Shown: positions 10,809 through 22,131, counted from the first letter of the stretch. The stretch is 64,000 bases of DNA from Paraspadella gotoi (GCA_051294375.1 CM119264.1:6420174-6484173), one strand, 5' to 3'. The notes: generated by a model from the letters alone, not told the origin. Numbers and translations are program-made.

Positions 10809-10934
10809 NNNNNNNNNNNNNNNNNNNNNNNNNNNNNNNNNNNNNNNNNNNNNNNNNNNNNNNNNNNNNNNNNNNNNNNNNNNNNNNNNNNNNNNNNNNN
10901 NNNNNNNNNNNNNNNNNNNNNNNNNNNNNNNNNN
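10809..10934. other. Assembly gap (126 N) inside a (GA)n array
   Basis: N run bordered by GAGAGAG on both sides, so the missing sequence is probably a longer GA array. Confidence 0.98.
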
Positions 10935-11129
10935 GAGAGAGAGAGAGAGAGAGAGAGAGCGGCAATTTAGAGCAAGAAAGGAGAGAGAGAGAAAGAGATA
11001 CAGAGATAGAGAAAAAGACAGAGCGGTAGCTGAGAAAAAAGAGAGATAGTTATTTTTTATTATAAACACAATATCGAATGAGACTTCTGCAAAGGAAAAG
11101 TCTGCAACTCTAAACATGTTAATACAACA

Positions 11130-11154
11130 NNNNNNNNNNNNNNNNNNNNNNNNN
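11130..11154. other. Assembly gap (25 N) at a composition change
   Basis: AT-rich sequence on the left and GC-rich, open-frame-dense sequence on the right meet at this 25-N gap. The two sides may not be true neighbours. Confidence 0.98.
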
Positions 11155-13900
11155 TCCCGCCATTCACGCAAGCTGCTCTGCTGTCAGTTGTCGGTTCCAA
11201 CCTCTCGACTCCCGCGCATGTTCGACCAAACCAGGAATTCGGTCGTGTCGTCCAGCATACTGCTTCGCGCGGAAGAGTCGCCACGAAACGCTTCCCCCTC
11301 CTTCTCCGTGTAGAGAGTTTGGGAGAAGGACCGACAGGCTCGCGCTTCTCTAGGAGGCGGTCTCTCATGGCGGGGCGGGTATCGTAGTTCTCTTGCGCCG
11401 AGTTCCCCGTTCTGCTCCGCCCTTGGCGCGGCGAGTCATAATTTGTTAAGGCGGGTGTTGGAGAATATGTTTGCCTGCCCGGCTCCCTCTCATCGGGACG
11501 TTAGAGTCGCGTCCGGCTTGCTTGGAGGCGCGAACGGTCGTCTTGTGCAGTGTAGTCGGCATCCGAAAGTGTTGACAGTCGGGCGCCGCGGTTTCCGTCG
11601 ACGCATCCGCCATTCGTCGGTTTCAAAACCTTTCGCACAGCGGTCTCCCGTTCCTCGTCGCCGACGCAGTGGGCGTCGTCATCCGGCAGGCAATCGCGCG
11701 GGAGGAATTTATCGCCGTCATCCCCGACGTCAACTCCTTGGTCCGGAGCCATTGGAGGGCAATGGTCGTAGTGATCAGAGGATTATTTGATCAACTCCCT
11801 TCTCGTCGTATCTTCATCCAACATCGGTCGGCCTCCGCCTTAGTACACTGAAAGTTGTACTTTAATCCATCTTTTATCGGTGTGACCGCATGATGCTTCC
11901 GAAACTCTACACTTCCGGCACCATCCTCCCGCCAGCGGCGTCTACGCTTCGGCACCTCGCCTGAACCACGTGGTTTTTTTCTCGCATAACATCCGGCGTT
12001 GCGCCATGCCCCAGATTCGGTCTTATTTGTCGCGAGAAGACATCGATCCTGACGTTAGTCTTTAGTTCTATTTATTGTCAGTTCACTTTCGTTGTCTTTT
12101 TGTTTATCGAATTTTCTCAACACCGTGTCCAAAATATCTGTTTCGGCCTTTGATTTCCCGATTCCTGTTTAAATAGTTATAATACGTTTATTCGGCTGAT
12201 TTTCATTTCGTTTCGGGTATACTTCCCTCCGCCCAAAGGAAGGAAATCGCCGTATAAACTTATTTATGTTTTCGATCGCCAAAAATATTAATCGATACAC
12301 TCGTGCCATTATTTAAAATTTCAAATTATACTTCGTCAGAGGTACATAGCATGCAAATAAGAAAATTTCTAGCAGAAAACAGGAATCGAGGAAATTTTAT
12401 CGACTAATCAACGCGAAATTAATAGTATCGCGAAAGTAATAAATACATTAGATACATCGAAATCTCACGTTATTTCGTCTCCGTAATTAGAACAGATCTG
12501 TGGAGGTGGCGGAATCTTGTTCCTGCCATCGGAGCTGTTTAGGAGTGCCATGTTGCTGTTTTCTTTGGCTGCACCATCGTAAACAGGGACCAACAGGCAT
12601 CTGCGGATCAGCCAGCCGAAGACACTAGTCCCACAAATCTGGGCGGAACGACCGTCCACTCCTCCAGCAATGTTCGGGATTTTACCTCTGTTCCGTATTC
12701 GATTCTTAACGGTAGACCAGCCGGGTTGTCGACGACGGGGCTTTTCTCTCTCGGAGGTCCTGGCGATGCAGCCTGCCCCGTTATCTGTCGGGCCTGCGCT
12801 CCTATGCGTCCCTTCATACGGATTCATTGGCGCTGTATTCCCAGTGCCAAGCATCCCCTTCGCCCGAGTCAAACAAACCTCGTTTTTTCTACAAAAAAAA
12901 TGGGCGTGTTTGTATTTGAAAATTTCGAGGATGCCGGGGTCCATAAGTCTAAAGCGTAACCATAGGCGGGATCTCAAACGGGATACGGTGCCTCAAAGAA
13001 AGACTCGTGTTATCCCATTCCTCATTCTCCAAACCGGGGCAGCTCGCCTTTAGCATAATGGCCATTCGAACCCTTCAAATAAACCATAGTGGGACGTCGT
13101 CTTGATCAAGCGGCGGCATCAATCGCCATTTGAGCGGAACCGCGGTGGATATTAACCCTCCTCACGAGGTTCGTACCACACCTTCTGTAGGAGCCGGCAT
13201 CACATCGACTTCCCGGTCCCCAACCGGCTCCGATCGGTCCGGTCACCGCACCTTTTCAGAGCGGTTCTTCCCTCCCGAATCAGGAGTCCGGAACGGGGTC
13301 GGAGGGCCTTCGGCCACTCTCTCCTCTCCGAGCTCTCGGACAGATCGAGAGTGTCTGTCCCCTTATAGAACCAAGCGGCATTCCATTTCGCGCCCATGCA
13401 TTTCTTCCCCGCCGGAAAAAAAGACGCATTTAAACCAGCGGGTGTCCCAGCGCGGTTCCCGGCCTTCACCAGGTAGGTCCATTCGAACCCGTCATCGTGG
13501 GGGCAGGCGTCACCGCCCATCATCTCTATTCCAAAAGGAACACTTTCCACAATTCTCACGTTATCTCTCCTTGTTTCCTAACCTCAAGCCATATCCGTTT
13601 GGGTCCATTCATATTTGCCAGTCCAGGTCTCCTCCTCATCGAATAAAACCCGCGGGAACACCAGACCATTCCGCTCCCCCAACGCGCCCAATGCGCTCTC
13701 ATCCTCCGACGCCGAGGAATCATCCCCGGGACAGTTCCCAACCTGCTTCGTTCCAACGGACTCCATCTCCTCGACCCATTGTCGTTATTCATTTCACTTT
13801 ATTAACTTCGTAAATAGTCGCAAAATTCGCACATCGGACGCACGCAAACGTTATATAATCGACTTTCGAGAAAAAAAAAATCCGATAAACGTTTAGGCGA
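11155..13900. other. GC-rich block dense in open frames, unidentified
   Basis: Unlike its AT-rich surroundings, this block has long overlapping open frames on both strands: minus 12465-12977 (170 codons), minus 13200-13559 (119 codons), minus 13584-13792, plus 13130-13813 (227 codons), plus 11443-11790. The minus-strand frames at 13200-13790 look most protein-like, with a broken frame of acidic stretches and well-spaced Trp, Cys and Gly, but stops interrupt them. I recognise no reverse transcriptase, integrase, transposase or other domain and no terminal repeats. A decayed mobile or captured element, or a misplaced contig, are possibilities. I assign no function. Confidence 0.35.
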
Positions 13901-14921
13901 AAGTAGTCCGAAGCGGTTGTGGAGAGAAAAATGGAAATCGTCCAACCCGAACAGCTGTCCAAAAAATATCGTGATTGATGTATTCGGCCCAGGATTATGT
14001 TTTGGTTATTCGCAAAAATCCCCAAACACCCCGAAACGCCAACAACCACGATAATTTCATTCTAATGTCAGGAGGCTAAACAGAAACAAAAAATATTACA
14101 AACGTTTTAAGAAAAATTTACATCAATTCATAGCATATCGTACATTGGGGAAAGAAAAAAAAACTATATTTCCCACTTATCAAACTCGGACAAAAACAAA
14201 TATCGTACGCACATATACTTCGAGGCTTATCCGTTTAAGGCGAAACAACGTGGCCACCATGTTGTAACGTGGTCTGTGGCCTCAAAAGATGACGGATAGA
14301 GAGTCTGAAACATGCATAGCTTGTCTAATTAGTTTTTGAGTTTACCTGAAATATTGTATGCCAAGTTGTAAATTTGTAATTTAACCATGATAAATATTAC
14401 GTCTTTAATCCTTAAATCTAAAAATGGAATGCCATTCCTGCCTCCTTCCCGTCTCTCTTCCTTTGTTATCTATTCACTAAATTGTTTACCAAAATAGGAG
14501 CCTGAGCCTGAGAATTACAGGATATTAAACTTTTGAGACCAAGAATAATTTAGAGAGACAAAATTTGAAAACTAAAGTTTAGATTACTAAATGGAGGCTA
14601 GTTAAGAATTTACTAACAAGTTGTTATTAGTCTTGTTTATTATGTTTTTATGTTCATGTTTATTTGAAATTGGTGTACAACCAATATAAAAATTATATAT
14701 TATTATTTATTTGTTTCGACTAGTTGTTATTCGTCTGCGTTTATTATGTTTATTATGTTTTTGTATTATGTTTCGGACTAATTTGATATTCGTCTTCGTT
14801 TATTATTTAAGATAAATAGATAAAATACTGAAGTATATTATCAATATGTCTATAATTTAATGACATATTAATTTAGAAACATAATCCTGCATTCTAATCG
14901 AAAATAAGAGTTATGGATTAC
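13901..14921. other. AT-rich intron sequence without a recognised gene
   Basis: AT-rich, with short recurring TTATGTTTA/TTATTATGTTT words at 14630-14810. No open segment with splice signals was seen. In minus-strand sense it follows the exon at 14922-15008. Confidence 0.5.
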
Positions 14922-15008
14922 CTAATGGACACGGGTGGGTTCGAAGAGACAATGCAGCTGATCTTCAATTCCGTGTCGTTTTGATTGAAGGAGAAGTAGG
15001 AGGGACAA
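14922..15008 (-). CDS. Ig gene exon 5: start of Ig-like domain 3 (28 full codons)
   Basis: The acceptor TTTCCTTCCAG and donor CATTAG|GTAATC enclose 87 bases, incoming and outgoing phase 2. The peptide begins with CPSYF, continues LKISCIVSSNPPVS, and so contains the B-strand Cys and the Asn-Pro-Pro turn of an Ig domain. It joins in phase to GPD at the end of the upstream exon and to NVTW of the downstream exon. A sequon (NDT) is present. Confidence 0.8.
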   Translation of the reverse strand: MSLLLLLQSKRHGIEDQLHCLFEPTRVH

Positions 15009-15024
15009 CTGGAAGGAAAAAAAA

Positions 15025-15074
15025 TCATCATCATCATCATCTTCTTCATTATCTTCATCATCATCATCTTGTTT
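15025..15074. repeat. (ATC)n-rich tract
   Basis: Mixed ATC/TTC trinucleotides with a few interruptions. Confidence 0.9.
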
Positions 15075-15180
15075 GTCTGTCTAGGTCTGTATACCTCTTA
15101 AAAAACCCACAACAAGAAAGTTACAAATGAACCAGATACAGCGAGTACGAGTACCAGTACGCAGATACAAGTAGAAAAAT

Positions 15181-15211
15181 AGAGGAGAGGAGAGAGAGAG
15201 AGAGAGAGAGA
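15181..15211. repeat. Short (GA)n array
   Basis: GA dinucleotide run of about 30 bases upstream of the nucleotidyltransferase gene. Confidence 0.9.
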
Positions 15212-15773
15212 GAATCAAGAAACTGGTTTTCGGTGTCTTTTGATTTTTTTTCATTGCATTCTCGAAGTTTCTGAAATTCGAAATATTGCCACACTTTTAA
15301 CTTCCTCTTTTTATATTTTTTAGCTTTAAAAAATACAAATAAAACTGTTTCAAAACTTTTTAAAGTATTTTATATTCAGAGTTGATTTAATTCATTTTAG
15401 ATAATATAACTTAATTGATCGATAATTTGGCTAAAAGTAAAATATAAAAATCGTTCTCTGGGAATGTCAAAACCAGCCGGTTATTTTTAAAAATTTCAAC
15501 TCATCTTGAAATGTCTAAAACCCGTTACAACCGTCAAATTTTCAATTTGTAATGCTGATTGTGCATTTTTTCCATTTTTAATTACTTTCTAGAAGTTTTG
15601 AGAATTCGACAAAATTGAATTTTGAGGCTCATATCTTCACTTCGCCTCCGAAAGCTTTTTCAAGCTCTCAGCTCAACTTATCAGATTTCGACTTTATTTT
15701 TAATTATTCAATTCAAGATTACTTTGGATGAAAATATAAAATACAAAATTAAAAAAATAAAAAACAAACAAAA

Positions 15774-17309
15774 ATGTCAGAAAAAAGTGAAATCCTTTTT
15801 GAAGAATTCGCCGCGGCCTTGGAGCCGACGGAGCGGTGGATCGAAGACGCGGAAGGTGTGCTGAAGCTCATCCTCGGTCAGCTTCGCGGGACGTCGCGGT
15901 TTCGCGTGTCGCGCTGCGAACTCGTCGGCGGACTCTCCAAGCGCACCTCGACTCGATTGAAGGCCGACGTCGATGCCGTCGTTTACTACGAGGACGACGA
16001 TCAAGATCTCTCGCGTCACGAAGTCGTCATGGAAATGCTGGACATCCTCAGGTCGTCCACCGATTTGGAAGTTCCCGACTTTAGATCGACTTCCTTTCTA
16101 CTTCATTTTACTTACGACGGAATCCCCTTGGATCTCGTCCCCGTTCGAGACAACAAAGAAAGCGGGTATCAGCCGTTGGAACAGCACAGATTCCCCAGGT
16201 CCACCTCCATGATGCAACAGTGGACCAACGATGTCGGGGAGGTCACAGCTTCGTCCGATCCGATGGAAGCTTCCAAGGATCTAACTCTCTCTTGGCCGAG
16301 CAGAGAATGGATGAAAAAGCAGCCGTCTGTCGTCCCAAAATTGGCGAGATTGGCCAAATTCTGGTCGCAGACAGTTCTCTTCGATCAGGTTGTCAACGGG
16401 AAAGCCTACATCTTCGAACTGCTCGCCGTCAAATCTTATTGGGACATGGAGAGCACGATCGAGTTTTCCTTCGTCAGATGTTTTCGTCAATTTCTCTTTC
16501 GCGTCAAAGGGCTAGACCATTTAAGAGTCGCCTTCGGAGATAAAGAGAAATGTTTATACAAAGAAACTGACATTTTGAGAGAAATCCGATATCAGCGTCC
16601 CTTGCTGATGGACCCCGTCAATCCGTTCAGCAATTTACTTGACATCAAAAATGAAAACGTCAAGAAGAATTTCTTTGAAAAATTCAGTGTCGCAGCGAAC
16701 TTGACTCTCCAACGACTCACGAGACTCGGCGGGGCACGTGATTATGTTCCGATCTCGATTCTGAGCGACATATTCGAGCCTCCCTTTAAATTAAACAACT
16801 CTTCCTTGAATCTCGAGAACATTTTCGTGAGACCCATCCCGTGGCGAACAAAATACCCGCGGATGCGAATCGAGAAGTTGAAAGGCTCGCGTTTCGATCG
16901 ACAAAAGAAAAAACTGATGTTGGAATCGCTGATGCTTAACGTAAGCTCTGTCGTGTTCACAAACGTCTGGAAAAATCTGCAGGAAGTTAACGACGACAAC
17001 GACGATGGACCATCTAGTTGGCTAGAAAGAATCCGCAGCGGCAGCAGCAGCGGCAGCAGCGGCGACAGCCACAACGACGCCTCGGACGCCATCTTGGAAA
17101 AGGCCGTCGAATCTGCGGCGGATTTTCTCGGTGGGACGGCGTCGGAGGGGGTGTCGTCTTTATCTAAGAGCAAAGGGTCATTCTTGATTCCCGTGGGAAG
17201 AAATCGAAGCATCAGAATTGACTTCAATCACGCGTCTCAACGCCCGAAGCGACTGACGGGACATTCGTCTCGATATTCTCGCGCTAATAAAAGAAGGAGG
17301 CGTCACTGA
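15774..17309 (+). CDS. OAS / cGAS-like nucleotidyltransferase, intronless, nested antisense in the Ig gene
   Basis: A 511-codon intact frame with ATG in an A-rich context (AAAATGTC) and a TGA stop. Residues 50-67 match the nucleotidyltransferase signature: GG at 52-53, a Lys/Arg/Thr-rich loop, then D65-V-D67. A third acidic residue lies at D120 in IPLDLVPV. The C-terminal helical domain has the OAS-type KLARLAKFW (189-197), IFELLAVKSYW (213-223) and RPLLMDPVNPFSNL (275-288). The last matches the RP..DPADP region of 2'-5' oligoadenylate synthetases. No cGAS zinc ribbon is seen. The C-terminal third is extra: an acidic, Ser/Gly-rich linker (about 400-440) and a basic tail (488-511) that may be a nuclear signal. 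The family senses double-stranded nucleic acid and makes 2'-5' oligoadenylates or cyclic dinucleotides; product and ligand here are inference. It lies antisense in the intron between Ig exons 4 and 5. Confidence 0.85.
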   Translation: MSEKSEILFEEFAAALEPTERWIEDAEGVLKLILGQLRGTSRFRVSRCELVGGLSKRTSTRLKADVDAVVYYEDDDQDLSRHEVVMEMLDILRSSTDLEVPDFRSTSFLLHFTYDGIPLDLVPVRDNKESGYQPLEQHRFPRSTSMMQQWTNDVGEVTASSDPMEASKDLTLSWPSREWMKKQPSVVPKLARLAKFWSQTVLFDQVVNGKAYIFELLAVKSYWDMESTIEFSFVRCFRQFLFRVKGLDHLRVAFGDKEKCLYKETDILREIRYQRPLLMDPVNPFSNLLDIKNENVKKNFFEKFSVAANLTLQRLTRLGGARDYVPISILSDIFEPPFKLNNSSLNLENIFVRPIPWRTKYPRMRIEKLKGSRFDRQKKKLMLESLMLNVSSVVFTNVWKNLQEVNDDNDDGPSSWLERIRSGSSSGSSGDSHNDASDAILEKAVESAADFLGGTASEGVSSLSKSKGSFLIPVGRNRSIRIDFNHASQRPKRLTGHSSRYSRANKRRRRH

Positions 17310-17456
17310 CGCCGTCAGTGAAGGAGAAGTTGCTTGGAGGAGGAATGATTTGTCATGACGGATAATTTGAAGTGATCCGCAAAAAAGATTTCGCCGAGTT
17401 TATTATTTTTTTGACAAAAAAAGAAGAAAATGGCTTCTAATGACAAAAGAATGTGA

Positions 17457-18091
17457 NNNNNNNNNNNNNNNNNNNNNNNNNNNNNNNNNNNNNNNNNNNN
17501 NNNNNNNNNNNNNNNNNNNNNNNNNNNNNNNNNNNNNNNNNNNNNNNNNNNNNNNNNNNNNNNNNNNNNNNNNNNNNNNNNNNNNNNNNNNNNNNNNNNN
17601 NNNNNNNNNNNNNNNNNNNNNNNNNNNNNNNNNNNNNNNNNNNNNNNNNNNNNNNNNNNNNNNNNNNNNNNNNNNNNNNNNNNNNNNNNNNNNNNNNNNN
17701 NNNNNNNNNNNNNNNNNNNNNNNNNNNNNNNNNNNNNNNNNNNNNNNNNNNNNNNNNNNNNNNNNNNNNNNNNNNNNNNNNNNNNNNNNNNNNNNNNNNN
17801 NNNNNNNNNNNNNNNNNNNNNNNNNNNNNNNNNNNNNNNNNNNNNNNNNNNNNNNNNNNNNNNNNNNNNNNNNNNNNNNNNNNNNNNNNNNNNNNNNNNN
17901 NNNNNNNNNNNNNNNNNNNNNNNNNNNNNNNNNNNNNNNNNNNNNNNNNNNNNNNNNNNNNNNNNNNNNNNNNNNNNNNNNNNNNNNNNNNNNNNNNNNN
18001 NNNNNNNNNNNNNNNNNNNNNNNNNNNNNNNNNNNNNNNNNNNNNNNNNNNNNNNNNNNNNNNNNNNNNNNNNNNNNNNNNNNNNNNNNNN
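17457..18091. other. Assembly gap (635 N) ending in (GA)n
   Basis: Starts about 150 bases after the nucleotidyltransferase stop codon and ends at a GA run (18092-18110). The 3' flank of that gene is therefore incomplete. Confidence 0.98.
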
Positions 18092-18604
18092 GAGAGAGAG
18101 AGAGAGAGAGAATATATGGATAGATTAAGAGATAGGGAAAGCGAGATAGAACGGTTTGACGGCAGATTCGGCTCTTAGAAAGCGGAAATCTTAATAAATT
18201 TTAATAGGATAGGCTAATCGTTATTTAAATTAAAATGACTTTTATAATGTTAGAACAGGGAACAAGCGATATCACTGATATCACTGTGTAGTGTATACTT
18301 ATTAAAGGCAAATATAATTTTGAATGAATATTTTTTTTCATCACTTTAAAAAGATGTTTATAATACTAATAGTGTAACATACTAACCAAATGCGAACCTA
18401 ACCCTTCACTTCTCCTTACTTTTCTCTTTATCACTCTCACTTATCTCACTCTCTCTAATTCTTCTCTCACTTACGCCGCCTTATTCATTCATCCCACTTA
18501 TTCATTAACTTCTTTCATTTCATTTACAGCGCCTCTTTTATTTATTTTTTTCATTCACTACATCATTTTTCCAACTCATTCTCTTTCTCCACCCCGCGCC
18601 TTAC

Positions 18605-18727
18605 CTGATGTCGGGGCCGAATTTGATGGAAAGGACGGAACATTTGGTGAAGGGATAAGGCATGGTGTGATTCCAATACGGGTGATGCGTCACTTGGCAG
18701 GAGAGGCTCTTCCCGTTATCTTGCACT
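18605..18727 (-). CDS. Ig gene exon 4: second half of Ig-like domain 2 (40 full codons)
   Basis: The acceptor CCCGCCCCGCAG and donor GACATCAG|GTAAGG enclose 123 bases, incoming and outgoing phase 2. The peptide contains DNGKSLSCQV, the Asp-x-Gly and F-strand Cys of a C2-type Ig domain. It ends with SIKFGPD, a last strand plus Gly-Pro linker. A sequon (NHT) and an additional Cys are present. It follows in phase on the Ser-Val-Phe-Ser-Phe strand of the upstream exon. Confidence 0.85.
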
Positions 18728-19423
18728 CTGCGGGGCGGGGTGAGGTGGGGATGAGCAGGGGAGGTGGTGGGTGAAGAGAATACGAGTTACAAGGAGATCC
18801 AAGACCCGCATTGAACAGCAGAGAGGGAAGTTCAAAGCAGAAAACCAGAAAAACTCAAAGAATTCGAAAATCAGAAAACTTGAAAAAGCGATCAGAACTT
18901 TGTCTTGCTACTACAGGGGGCAAACACTTTTATTTTACCATAGGATGAAGGTACTCAAAAAAATTGTCATAACTTGTGATTGATACGTTAAGGAAATTTT
19001 TTTTTTAAATCGGCTACTGAGCTATCAAAATTCTTTTGCCCGTGGATCTCCTTGTATATGACCCGCGGCACACTTGGCTTAAAGCGAAGGAAGGTGTGAA
19101 TTACGGTGTAGGAGAATCGATAAGAAAGAACGAGGAAGGTAAGGGGTAGATGAGGGTTTGAAACGAGGGGTAAGTACGAAGAGAGTGAAAAGAGATTTGA
19201 GGCTATGGTCGGGAAAATGATTGGGGGAGGTAAGGCGAGGAGGTAAAAAGGGGTTAAGGAAGAGAGTTTTGAAGGGAGAGAGAGGTTGAGGGGGAAGAGG
19301 CAGAGAGAGAAAGCCTTATAGGGATGAGAGAGGGTTTATATTTGTTTGTGGCCTTTTTGCTTTTGGATTCTTTCGATTTTCCGATGTTTGAGAAGTTGGA
19401 CGTTAATGGAAAATGATTAGGAG

Positions 19424-19541
19424 NNNNNNNNNNNNNNNNNNNNNNNNNNNNNNNNNNNNNNNNNNNNNNNNNNNNNNNNNNNNNNNNNNNNNNNNNNNNN
19501 NNNNNNNNNNNNNNNNNNNNNNNNNNNNNNNNNNNNNNNNN
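19424..19541. other. Assembly gap (118 N)
   Basis: N run between purine-rich sequences within an Ig-gene intron. Confidence 0.98.
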
Positions 19542-19678
19542 TAAAAATGAGAGCGAGACAAAAGAGACAGAGTGGGGAGGGAAAGAGAGACACGCGCTCA
19601 CAGATTTCTTCTCCCGGGACGAAGAGACACAAAAATATTCAAAAAAGCGAAAGATGGCACTGACGTCACGAGAGAGGG

Positions 19679-19682
19679 CGAC

Positions 19683-19714
<32 letters not shown>

Positions 19715-20086
19715 CGNNNNNNNNNNNNNNNNNNNNNNNNNNNNNNNNNNNNNNNNNNNNNNNNNNNNNNNNNNNNNNNNNNNNNNNNNNNNNNNNNNNN
19801 NNNNNNNNNNNNNNNNNNNNNNNNNNNNNNNNNNNNNNNNNNNNNNNNNNNNNNNNNNNNNNNNNNNNNNNNNNNNNNNNNNNNNNNNNNNNNNNNNNNN
19901 NNNNNNNNNNNNNNNNNNNNNNNNNNNNNNNNNNNNNNNNNNNNNNNNNNNNNNNNNNNNNNNNNNNNNNNNNNNNNNNNNNNNNNNNNNNNNNNNNNNN
20001 NNNNNNNNNNNNNNNNNNNNNNNNNNNNNNNNNNNNNNNNNNNNNNNNNNNNNNNNNNNNNNNNNNNNNNNNNNNNNNNNNNNNNN
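19679..20086. repeat. (GAC)n array running into a 370-N gap
   Basis: GAC/AAC trinucleotides at 19679-19716 run directly into the gap 19717-20086, which probably hides more of the array. Confidence 0.85.
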
Positions 20087-20509
20087 GTGATGAGACATTA
20101 AAATGCCCAGAGTTTTGTAAATCGAGAAATACAATGATCAATAAGACAGATCTCAGATATACTATCATATAGGTTGCTGAACTTGAATAATGAGAGTCGT
20201 GACAGCGAATGCCAAAAGATTGGGTGTTTAAAGATTTATGGGGAGAGCAAGAGCGAGAGAGTGACGGAGCGGAGACAGCAAAAGCCGAGAGTGACGGACT
20301 GAAGTTGCTCAGAGACCGAATGCCGAGAGGTCACCTACTGTCATTAATGGACTCTTAAGAAAAAAAGAAAGTCGCGAAGGTCATAATCATGACGCAACCG
20401 TCTTAGAGATTCCGGGTCATCGTTGACTCTCGAGAGTCATAACACGTTTCAACTTTTTAATTCTTAGATGCAGGGCAAAAAGAAAGCGCCGGTGAGAAAC
20501 ACCGACAAC

Positions 20510-20566
20510 AAAGACGACGATGACGACGACGATGACAGAGACGACAACGTTGACGAATAAAGAAAA

Positions 20567-20612
<46 letters not shown>
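20510..20612. repeat. (GAC)n trinucleotide array
   Basis: Near-continuous GAC units on the plus strand. They give poly-Asp, poly-Thr, poly-Arg or poly-Ser/Val frames depending on reading frame. Confidence 0.95.
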
Positions 20613-20614
<2 letters not shown>

Positions 20615-21159
20615 AGACGAAGATTTCCCAAAAGCCTCTCGAATCATCTTCACCGAAATCGAATCATTACGATGCAGAACCGACGAGGGTCATGGAGGCG
20701 AGGGTGGGCGGGAGTGGAGACAGAGGAGGTGGGTAGACGGGGGTGGGCGGGGTGGTGGGGGTGGAGGCAGGGTTGTCGGGAAGGCGAAGGTGGTGAAAAA
20801 ATGTGGAGGGGACGAGAGGCGAAGGAAATGGAATTAGGAGGCGAGACAAGCGGACGAGTGTTGGAGGAGGAGCGAACAAAAGACGGCGTTGCAGACGCAA
20901 CAAATTGTTGTTGTTGTTGCGTCCACAGCGTAATATATTCACAGATTTCAAGAGATTTCAATAAGTTTTATGTTTTGTTATTAAACCTTTGGAAAGGACG
21001 CATTATGGAAGAGAAATAAAAATAAATACGTCGACGTCGACGACGATCGTAATGAAGAAGATGATTCGACGGAAAAGAGGAAACCTCGATCCCGACGTCA
21101 ACTCTTTCGCTTAATGCAACACTTCGTCTTTCTTGGGCGAAACCCTCAACCATCTGAAG

Positions 21160-21220
21160 AGAAGTCTCTCTCTCTTCTCTCTCTCTCTCTCTTCTCCTCT
21201 CTCTCCACCTCTCTCTTTCC

Positions 21221-21257
<37 letters not shown>

Positions 21258-21460
21258 CCTCCCTTCTCTCTCCTCTTCTCTCCCCTCCCCTCTCTCTCTA
21301 TCTCCCCCGAATCTCTCTCTTCTCTTTCCTTCCTCTCTCTCTCTCTCTCTATCCTTCTCTCTCTCTCTCCCTTCTCTCTCCTCCCCCCCCTCTCTCTCTC
21401 CCCCTCTCTCTCTCTTTCTCTTTCTCTCTCGACTTCTCTCTCTCTCTCTCTCTCTCTTCG
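21160..21460. repeat. Long imperfect (CT)n pyrimidine tract
   Basis: About 300 bases of almost pure C/T with repeated CTCTCT blocks on the plus strand. On the minus strand it is a purine tract. Confidence 0.95.
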
Positions 21461-22009
21461 CGGGCGATTTTTCTTTCCTCACTTCTCGACGTTTGACTTC
21501 CTTTTGTTTGTTTGGTTAGAGGGCATCGAAAGGTGTGGGGAGGTGAGTTAAGGTTGTTGAGGTAAGTTCAAGAGGAAGTGGGTGAAGGGGAGAGCGACGT
21601 CGTGAGTGCGAAAGGTTTTGAATGAAAAACCATTTATCACTTTGTTTGTCAGTTTGTCGTTCGGATTCGTGGTGAGAAAGAGAGGTGTTAGAGAAAGAAT
21701 TGCGACTGTAGTAAAGTTGATAAACTCTACTCGACGAGATATTTGGAGTCGTGTTTGCCCCAGCCCGTTTGCCATTAAGTGGCGCTTTTTCATCGTGACC
21801 CATTAAATCTAAAATCAATTTTTCATAAAAAAGAAAAAAAAATTCTTAAAGCGCCACTTCTACCAGTAAAAGTAATTTTCTGATTAGTCATTTAACACCC
21901 CGCGTATTCTCACGGACTGTCACCCATTTCACTAGACCAGAACCTTAAAACCCAACCGAACCTTCCCTCTCTACTCTCTAGATGTTCCCCCCCCGGATGT
22001 ATCCCTCAC

Positions 22010-22131
22010 CTGGGCATAAAGGAGAAGACGCTTATGGTGCGGTTCCCTGACGCCCAAGTCTGTGCGAGCATCGCCTCTTTGCCGAGGAACCACATCAGTT
22101 GCGGTCTGGACTCTGACGAAGACGAGCGTAC
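22010..22131 (-). CDS. Ig gene exon 3: first half of Ig-like domain 2 (40 full codons)
   Basis: The acceptor TTCCTCCAG and donor ATGCCCAG|GTGAGG enclose 122 bases, incoming phase 0 and outgoing phase 2. The peptide starts after the TFTCQ of the upstream exon with a Ser-rich loop. It then has PQLMWFLGKEA, the C-strand Trp, and ends NRTISVFSFMP, an E strand before the Asp-x-Gly of the next exon. It also carries a sequon (NRT). The spacing fits a C2-type Ig domain (CD80-like class). The fit of three exons across 16 kb makes this gene model convincing. Confidence 0.8.

Larger units (their letters stand above)
18728..22009. other. Intron with gaps and trinucleotide arrays
   Basis: No additional exon recognised. 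It holds N gaps at 19424-19541 and 19717-20086, GAC arrays at 19679-19716 and about 20510-20612, and a long CT-rich tract at 21160-21460. Open frames here are poly-Asp, poly-Ser or Ser-Leu products of these repeats. Confidence 0.5.

Noticed and set aside
20417-20653. Poly-Ser and poly-Asp frames over GAC arrays (also 24677-25015 and 28085-28318)
   Set aside because: Frames of pure trinucleotide repeats with no support.
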